From the NCBI GenBank assembly GCA_022566355.1, contig JADFJB010000059.1, positions 1-27,068 of the forward strand: a stretch of DNA of 27,068 bases, given 5' to 3'. The notes beneath the pieces are model-generated. The model saw nothing but the letters and a program-made list of their open reading frames with translations. It was not told where the DNA came from and did no database searches. The stretch comes from a candidate division KSB1 bacterium (GTDB taxonomy: Bacteria > Zhuqueibacterota > JdFR-76 > DREG01). The translations under genes and the position numbers were made by a program. Positions 24,369 to 27,068 of the stretch are shown here, in pieces. Every line of letters starts with the position of its first letter. Position 1 is the stretch's first letter.

Positions 24369-25406
24369 TCAAAAAGTTTCCGGCAAAGTGTAAGCAATCG
24401 TTTTCTGTCTTCGACCTTTTAATTCAACTGGGCCAAGCTTTATAGGTTTGAAAATTTCATCGATATGTTTCGCGGTCGTGTCGCCGAGAACGAAATCATA
24501 CCCGCGTGCGCCGGCGACTGTATTGAGGTGAAAAGCCACGTTCACCGTGTCCCCTAATACAGTAAAATCCCTGGAGCCGCGTGCGCCAACGGTGCCAATC
24601 ATTGCCTGGCCAGTATTTAGAGAAACACGGCAGTCCCAATCATAGGCGTACCCGTGCAGGCAATCCGGACTTTCTGAAAAAAACCGGGTCTCTTTTTTTA
24701 ATTCAACCGCGGCTCGGGTTGCCTCAATCGCTAAAATCTTTGCGTTTAAATCCTCGCCGGGCCAAAAAGCCATGACACAATCTCCTATGTATTTGTCAAC
24801 TTTGCCGTCATATTCACGAATAATTTGCGTCATTCTTTCAAACCAGGACTGCAGCGTTCTGGTAACATCTTCATAAGGTAAAAGTTCGCTGAGTTTAGTA
24901 TAACCCACGATATCTGCTACCAGAACTGTCACGACGCAGGAAGTGGTTATTGGATCAAACCGCGTTCCCACAAGCTGCAAATTTGTTTTAGAGTCAATAT
25001 CCGAAAGCAGTTCGATTTTTAGTTTTGCAGATCCAATTTCGACGATGTCTCCGGTTTCGAGCTTTACCGGAGTGGTCACCGGATTGCCGTTGACAAAAGT
25101 GCCGTTGGTGCTTTTCAAATCGCTCACCCGAAGAGATGAGGTCGATGATGTTAAAATTGCATGATACCGGGAGACGTTGGGAATGTCGAGAATCAACTCA
25201 TTTGAAGCATCTCTGCCCATCCGGATGGTTTTTTCTTTATATACGACCATGTGCTCCGGAATAGTCACGTTCTGTGTCTGCCGGTATTCGACCAGGGAAA
25301 TTGTCTTTTTTGCGCCGGGAATAACAATTCGCCCGCTGCCCGGTTTGGCCTCAACTAAAACGATAGCAAGTGGTTGTTCAGATTCCGTTAGATTCTCTGG
25401 TGACAT
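24369..25406 (-). CDS. FHA domain fused to a class III adenylate/guanylate cyclase
   Basis: This 345-residue soluble protein makes a cyclic nucleotide if active. An FHA domain (about 55-132) shows MGRDASNEL (63-71), SRYHA (79-83) and STNGTFVNG (99-107). The cyclase domain (about 155-340) has both metal-binding Asp residues (VADIVGYT, D165; KYIGDCVMAF, D209), Lys205 at the adenine-specifying position, Thr282 in the usual companion position and the ribose Asn (GDTVN, N289). The transition-state Arg expected four residues later is His293 (NVAFH). The Lys/Thr pair suggests ATP over GTP. The His substitution makes full activity uncertain, although the residue could still donate a positive charge. 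A single-gene transcript is expected, from promoter B. Phosphothreonine binding by the FHA domain would tie cyclase output to kinase activity. Confidence 0.88.
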   Translation of the reverse strand: MSPENLTESEQPLAIVLVEAKPGSGRIVIPGAKKTISLVEYRQTQNVTIPEHMVVYKEKTIRMGRDASNELILDIPNVSRYHAILTSSTSSLRVSDLKSTNGTFVNGNPVTTPVKLETGDIVEIGSAKLKIELLSDIDSKTNLQLVGTRFDPITTSCVVTVLVADIVGYTKLSELLPYEDVTRTLQSWFERMTQIIREYDGKVDKYIGDCVMAFWPGEDLNAKILAIEATRAAVELKKETRFFSESPDCLHGYAYDWDCRVSLNTGQAMIGTVGARGSRDFTVLGDTVNVAFHLNTVAGARGYDFVLGDTTAKHIDEIFKPIKLGPVELKGRRQKTIAYTLPETF

Positions 25407-25559
25407 TTATCAAATGAGTTTAGTATGAAAGCAATTTACAAATATATGATAAATTAGTCAAGAGAACTGCAAAAGAAGAGATTCGTTGCAAGGAAGTCTT
25501 TATGTGTCAGTCTGTTTTAATTATTCGTTCACAATGCCTTTTTTGTAGGTAGTAAAAAC

Positions 25560-26110
25560 CTTTCGTCGTCAAGTGGTAAAGTATATCCTTAATCAATTTT
25601 ATTCCAATCTTTTCTAAGAAGTAACTATTTAATTTTTTTCGAGCTATAGCTCCGCCACTTCAGTAACATCTTTGAACGATCATTTCTCAAGTCTATAATA
25701 GCGCTATTCAAGCGGATTATGAGCAGTTATACAAAGATTTTGTAGAAAAGAAGTTCTTTAAATGAAAAGCTTAACAAATAATCCATTTATCAAATTCTAA
25801 ATAATTTTAAAACTTTGTTTATTTTGTATAACGAAACCTAAACTACTTTTTTGAGATCAAGAATATTTAAGCAATTATCTACTCGAAGATTACATAGCGC
25901 ACTGGTCTTTATTTATTCTATTTTCAACAATTACAGGACCAAGAGATTTTGCAGAAGTTTAACATTAAATAATTGTTTTGTCAAGAGAAATTATTTTTTT
26001 TTGAATGGTTAGATGGATGTATATAATCAAAACAAATATTTATATTTGTTAACTCTCAATTTTACAATAAGTAAAATACGTTATTTATTAGCATTTTAGC
26101 AGGCCTATTA
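25560..26110. repeat. copy B of the diverged direct repeat
   Basis: Counterpart of 23830-24240 in the same orientation, about 1.73-1.87 kb away. It lies at the same distance from its downstream start codon (about 150 bases) as copy A does (about 145). It carries an extra stretch around 25735-25915. Confidence 0.75.
25956..25984 (-). promoter_or_regulatory. promoter B, sigma70-type, upstream of the cyclase gene
   Basis: TTGACA (25979-25984), a 17-base spacer, then TAAACT (25956-25961). Both boxes are identical to promoter A. The neighbouring bases in the repeat are less conserved, which supports function. Confidence 0.55.
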
Positions 26111-26158
26111 TTTTGGGTAGTACTGAAAATTCTTGAATTGTTCTTATTATGCGTTTTC

Positions 26159-27068
26159 TTAAATGGCACCATAGGCTAACATCGCATCGGCTACTTTAAT
26201 GAAACCGGCTAAATTAGCCCCTTTGACATAATTGATAGATCCATTCTCCTCCCCGTAAGTAACGCATTGTTGATGGATGTTTTTCAGACGTAATTCCAAT
26301 TCTTCAGAAGTCCAGGCAAGGCGGATACTATTCTGAGTCATTTCTAAGCCTGAAACGGCAACACCTCCTGCATTGGAAGCTTTTCCTGGGCCATAAAGTA
26401 GTTTCGCGTTTTGAAATACTTTTATGCCATCTACAGTAGTTGGCATATTTGCACCTTCCGCGACTGCTTTACATCCATTATTAACCAAATCTTCTGCGTT
26501 CATTTTTTCGATTTCATTTTGTGTCGCGCATGGGAAGGCTAAATCGCAAGGGATCGTCCATGGTTTTTTACCGGCGTTGTATTCACAGTTATATTTTTCA
26601 GCATATTCTGAAATCCGACCGCGTTTTACCGTTTTTAGATCGATTGCATAATTGAGCTTATCCTCATTAATCCCATCAGGGTCATAGATAAAACCGGAAG
26701 AATCGGAAAGTGTAACAACTTTACCGCCTAATTGAATGATCTTTTGAGTACAATACTGGGCTACATTTCCTGAACCTGAAACCAGGCATGTTTTACCTTC
26801 AATTGAGTCCCCCTGGTTTTGAAGCATTTCTTCCATAAAGTAAGCACAGCCGTATCCCGTCGCTTCCGTTCGTATCAGGCTCCCGCCATACTCTAAAGAT
26901 TTGCCGGTGAGGACACCGGTAAATTCATGGCTTAAACGCTTATATTGACCAAACATAAAGCTTATTTCCCTGGCGCCCACGCCAATATCTCCTGCGGGAA
27001 TGTCAATGTTAGCGCCAATATGTTGAGACAATTCAGTCATAAATGCCTGGCAGAACCGCATTACTTCT
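26159..27068 (-). CDS. gdhA: NADP-type glutamate dehydrogenase, N-terminus beyond the window
   Basis: The frame runs through the right edge: codons for Glu and Val precede MRFCQAFMTELSQHIG, so the Met at 27061 is internal. About 302 residues are visible of a family length near 450. Glutamate dehydrogenase interconverts 2-oxoglutarate plus ammonia and glutamate. Visible are DIPAGDIGVGAREISFMFGQ of the substrate domain, TGYGCAYF, the dinucleotide-binding loop SGSGNVAQYC, and the conserved end GGVAVSGLEMTQNS with the final FIKVADAMLAYGAI. The match to hexameric bacterial GdhA (E. coli type) is strong; NADP specificity is inferred from this family. The catalytic Lys lies outside the window. It appears to be housekeeping, unrelated to the signalling genes, and is separated from them by 0.75 kb. 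Confidence 0.95.
   Translation of the reverse strand, partial: EVMRFCQAFMTELSQHIGANIDIPAGDIGVGAREISFMFGQYKRLSHEFTGVLTGKSLEYGGSLIRTEATGYGCAYFMEEMLQNQGDSIEGKTCLVSGSGNVAQYCTQKIIQLGGKVVTLSDSSGFIYDPDGINEDKLNYAIDLKTVKRGRISEYAEKYNCEYNAGKKPWTIPCDLAFPCATQNEIEKMNAEDLVNNGCKAVAEGANMPTTVDGIKVFQNAKLLYGPGKASNAGGVAVSGLEMTQNSIRLAWTSEELELRLKNIHQQCVTYGEENGSINYVKGANLAGFIKVADAMLAYGAI

Larger units (their letters stand above)
25407..26158. other. non-coding region upstream of the cyclase gene
   Basis: These 752 AT-rich bases lie between glutamate dehydrogenase and the cyclase. They hold repeat copy B (about 25560-26110) with promoter B. Positions 25407-25559 are unique leader, and a 12-base palindrome GAGCTATAGCTC lies at 25641-25652. 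No gene, tRNA or clear terminator is visible. Confidence 0.7.

Noticed and set aside
1-27068. CRISPR arrays, tRNA or rRNA genes, transposases
   Set aside because: No regularly spaced identical repeats, no cloverleaf-like or rRNA-like sequence and no transposase motif were noticed on either strand by eye.

Overview
The window looks like chromosomal DNA from an environmental bacterium of the FCB superphylum, in the neighbourhood of Calditrichota, KSB1 or Marinimicrobia. This rests on the secreted 1207-residue protein, which ends in a NYPNPFNPETRI-type C-terminal sorting domain, on the PorV/TraF-like outer-membrane protein at the left edge, and on the mix of Hanks-type kinases, FHA and PEGA domains with multiheme cytochromes. 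The exact phylum cannot be fixed from sequence alone. Every convincing gene is on the minus strand. Genes are only moderately AT-rich, whereas the gaps between transcription units are very AT-rich.

Layout in transcription order (right to left): (1) the C-terminal two thirds of an NADP-type glutamate dehydrogenase runs off the right edge. (2) A 0.75-kb non-coding region precedes an FHA-adenylate cyclase fusion. (3) A second non-coding region, a diverged copy of the first, precedes a 1182-residue protein with two kinase domains, TPRs, one membrane span and PEGA repeats. A small exported TPR-like protein and the large sorted extracellular protein follow. (4) A tightly packed block runs from 15371 to about 1941: 5-heme cytochrome c, outer-membrane porin, 7/8-heme cytochrome c, a protein with two CNB-like domains and four [4Fe-4S] clusters, a di-heme cytochrome b, a membrane-anchored 10-heme cytochrome c, a two-FHA protein, and an FAD oxidoreductase fused to two FHA domains and a ferredoxin. 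It ends in a truncated PP2C phosphatase. (5) Beyond it lie a kinase stump spliced to the tail of an unrelated protein, and then two outer-membrane proteins, the last cut by the left edge.

Working model (inference): the block encodes an electron path across both membranes. It would run from NAD(P)H through the FAD/ferredoxin fusion, the four-cluster subunit, the di-heme cytochrome b, the 10-heme anchored cytochrome and the porin-embedded multiheme cytochromes to the cell surface, or in reverse. Interleaved are phosphothreonine readers (FHA), a phosphatase remnant and kinases, which suggests that Ser/Thr phosphorylation controls this redox chain. The most novel details are four regular 31-residue TxFD-type repeats between the two FHA domains, an Asp in place of a ferredoxin cluster Cys, CNB domains without the cyclic-nucleotide-binding Arg, a cyclase with His for the transition-state Arg, and duplicated upstream regions that share an identical promoter.
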